64,000 nucleotides of DNA from an uncultured Pseudomonadota bacterium (lineage in GTDB: Bacteria > Pseudomonadota > Gammaproteobacteria > Burkholderiales > SG8-39): contig CAIKRR010000067.1 of assembly GCA_903829815.1 (NCBI GenBank), forward strand, positions 1 through 64,000. Direction: 5' to 3'. The translations under genes were made by a program, and so were the position numbers. Under the pieces are notes generated by a model, which made no database searches, was not told the origin of the DNA, and was given only the letters and a program-made list of their open reading frames with translations. This document shows, piece by piece, positions 62,947-64,000 of the stretch. The stretch's first letter is position 1. Each line of letters starts with the position of its first letter.

Positions 62947-63990
62947 TCATTCCGGTTCGATGCCAGCCGCTTTCACGATACGGCCCCATTTTTCGGTTTC
63001 GCTGGCCACATGGCGGGCGAGCGACTCGGGCGAGCCCGGGAATGGGTCGGCACCGATGTTGCGCAGGAAGGTTCGGGCGCGCTCGGTGGTCATCACGGCA
63101 TTGCACAGATCGGACAGTTTCAGGACGACATCGCGCGGCGCGTGTGCCGGCAGAAAAGCGGCAAACCAGCCATCGAGTTCATAGCCTGCCACGCCCGCTT
63201 CGGCCATGGTGGGCAGGTCGGGCGCAGCAGAGATCCGTTTTGCATTGGTGACGGCAAGCGCGCGGATCTTGCCGGCGCGTGCCTGCGGGATGGCGAGCGT
63301 GGCATCGGCAAAAAGGTACTGGATCTGTCCGCCCAGCAGGTCGGTGATGGCCGGTGGCACGCCCTTGTAGGGCACGTTGATGGCATCGGCGCCGGTGAGT
63401 GTGCGATACATTTCAGCGGCGACCCGGCCGGTTGCGTTGCCGCTGCCATAGGCCAGTCGACCGGGCCTTGCCTTGATCCAGGCAGTGAGTTCTGCCACCG
63501 AGTTGACCGGGACCGCGGTCGGGTTCACCACGAGTACGAAACCCAGCGTCACCAGCGTGGTGACCGGACTGAAGTCGGCCACCGGATCGAAGCCCAGCTT
63601 TCGAAAGAGGTGGATGTTGGCAGCGTGAGTCGAATTGGGGGTGAAGAGCATCGTGTAGCCATCGGCTTGCGCTCGCGCGACGGCCTGGGCGGCAAGATTG
63701 CCTACCGCACCGGGGCGGTTCTCCACGATAAACGCCTGGCCGGTCTTCTCGCGCAGTCCTTCGGCGAGGAAACGCGCCACGCTGTCGATGCCCGAGCCCG
63801 CCGGGTAGCCCAGCATCATGGCCACTGGCCGTGCGGGCCAGGGGTTGGCTTGGGGCTGTGCATGGGCGCTCGGGGCTTGTTGCGCAGTCGCGATGAGCAC
63901 CGTGGCCAGAGCAGCAACAAAGCGCCCCGCTCGATTCGGTCTTGCCGCACTCAAGGCCACAAGGGTCTGTTTGCAATGGATGGGTTTCAT
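62947..63990 (-). CDS. Bug/TctC-family periplasmic solute receptor
   Basis: 347-residue Bug receptor, the seventh in the window. Signal region ends around PSAHAQPQANPWPARPV; the loop reads MMLGYPAGSGIDSVARFLAEG, departing from the usual PGG. Others: QADGYTMLFTPNSTHAAN, INVPYKGVPPAITDLLGGQIQ, AAFLPAHAPRDVVLKL and C-terminal GIEPE. The ATG at 63988-63990 is the first in frame, giving a somewhat long n-region; the DNA left of it ends at the window edge, so its operon partners cannot be seen. It is convergent with frmA across a 36-base gap. Confidence 0.87.
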   Translation of the reverse strand: MKPIHCKQTLVALSAARPNRAGRFVAALATVLIATAQQAPSAHAQPQANPWPARPVAMMLGYPAGSGIDSVARFLAEGLREKTGQAFIVENRPGAVGNLAAQAVARAQADGYTMLFTPNSTHAANIHLFRKLGFDPVADFSPVTTLVTLGFVLVVNPTAVPVNSVAELTAWIKARPGRLAYGSGNATGRVAAEMYRTLTGADAINVPYKGVPPAITDLLGGQIQYLFADATLAIPQARAGKIRALAVTNAKRISAAPDLPTMAEAGVAGYELDGWFAAFLPAHAPRDVVLKLSDLCNAVMTTERARTFLRNIGADPFPGSPESLARHVASETEKWGRIVKAAGIEPE

Positions 63991-64000
63991 CCGGACAATT

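Overview
The window is about 64 kb of GC-rich DNA. It is packed with overlapping genes and carries many periplasmic Bug/TctC-type solute receptors, TonB systems and aromatic-catabolism enzymes. This points to a betaproteobacterium of the Burkholderiales (Alcaligenaceae- or Burkholderiaceae-like). That placement is an inference from gene content; no rRNA or other phylogenetic marker is present. I see no tRNA, rRNA, CRISPR array, insertion sequence or phage gene. No gene-free stretch exceeds 300 bases; the longest gaps are about 4896-5139, 39921-40133, 45592-45780 and 47660-47889.

Layout. (1) 1-3627: a chromate transporter running off the left edge, divergent from a TonB-dependent receptor. (2) 3666-15058: catabolic genes. 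An acyl-CoA-dehydrogenase-fold flavin monooxygenase diverges from a plus-strand run of alpha/beta hydrolase, luciferase-like monooxygenase, 2OG-Fe(II) oxygenase, a molybdenum hydroxylase with one 2Fe-2S subunit and two different Mo-cofactor subunits, an SMP-30-type lipoprotein and a Bug receptor. A perfect 7-1-7 palindrome lies in the divergent gap. (3) 15079-20985, minus strand: a metal-binding-like small protein, TonB-dependent receptor, TonB, ExbB, ExbD and an alpha/beta hydrolase-fold lipoprotein candidate with an abnormal nucleophile elbow. (4) 21202-25339: mnmC and a third TonB-dependent receptor. (5) 25435-33175: a Bug receptor divergent from a complete cytochrome c maturation operon, ccmABCDEFGHI.

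(6) 33186-39920, minus strand: Bug receptor, a TRAP transporter (DctP, DctQ and a DctM with a large internal insertion) and an FAD aromatic hydroxylase. (7) 40134-45591: TauE/SafE exporter, two Bug receptors, a luciferase-like monooxygenase and glycerate 2-kinase. (8) 45781-60861: a long plus-strand catabolic cluster of Bug receptor, PhaB-like reductase, cupin, MetE-like methyltransferase, intradiol dioxygenase pair, PanE-like reductase, nitronate monooxygenase-like enzyme, two enoyl-CoA hydratases around a CaiB/BaiF CoA-transferase, acyl-CoA synthetase, HMG-CoA-lyase-like enzyme, oxalate/formate-type MFS carrier and a LivK-like receptor. (9) 60895-63990: rlmJ, glutathione-dependent formaldehyde dehydrogenase and a seventh Bug receptor.

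How it fits together. Regions 2, 6 and 8 each couple solute capture (Bug, TRAP or ABC receptor, MFS) to oxygenases or CoA enzymes, so the stretch reads as an accessory catabolic region interrupted by housekeeping loci (ccm, mnmC, rlmJ). Region 8 is the best candidate for an undescribed pathway. It has a ring-cleaving intradiol dioxygenase but no pcaBCD, a methyltransferase-like protein with intact zinc ligands, and a lyase whose usual catalytic cysteine is replaced by histidine. No dedicated transcriptional regulator is encoded anywhere in the window.
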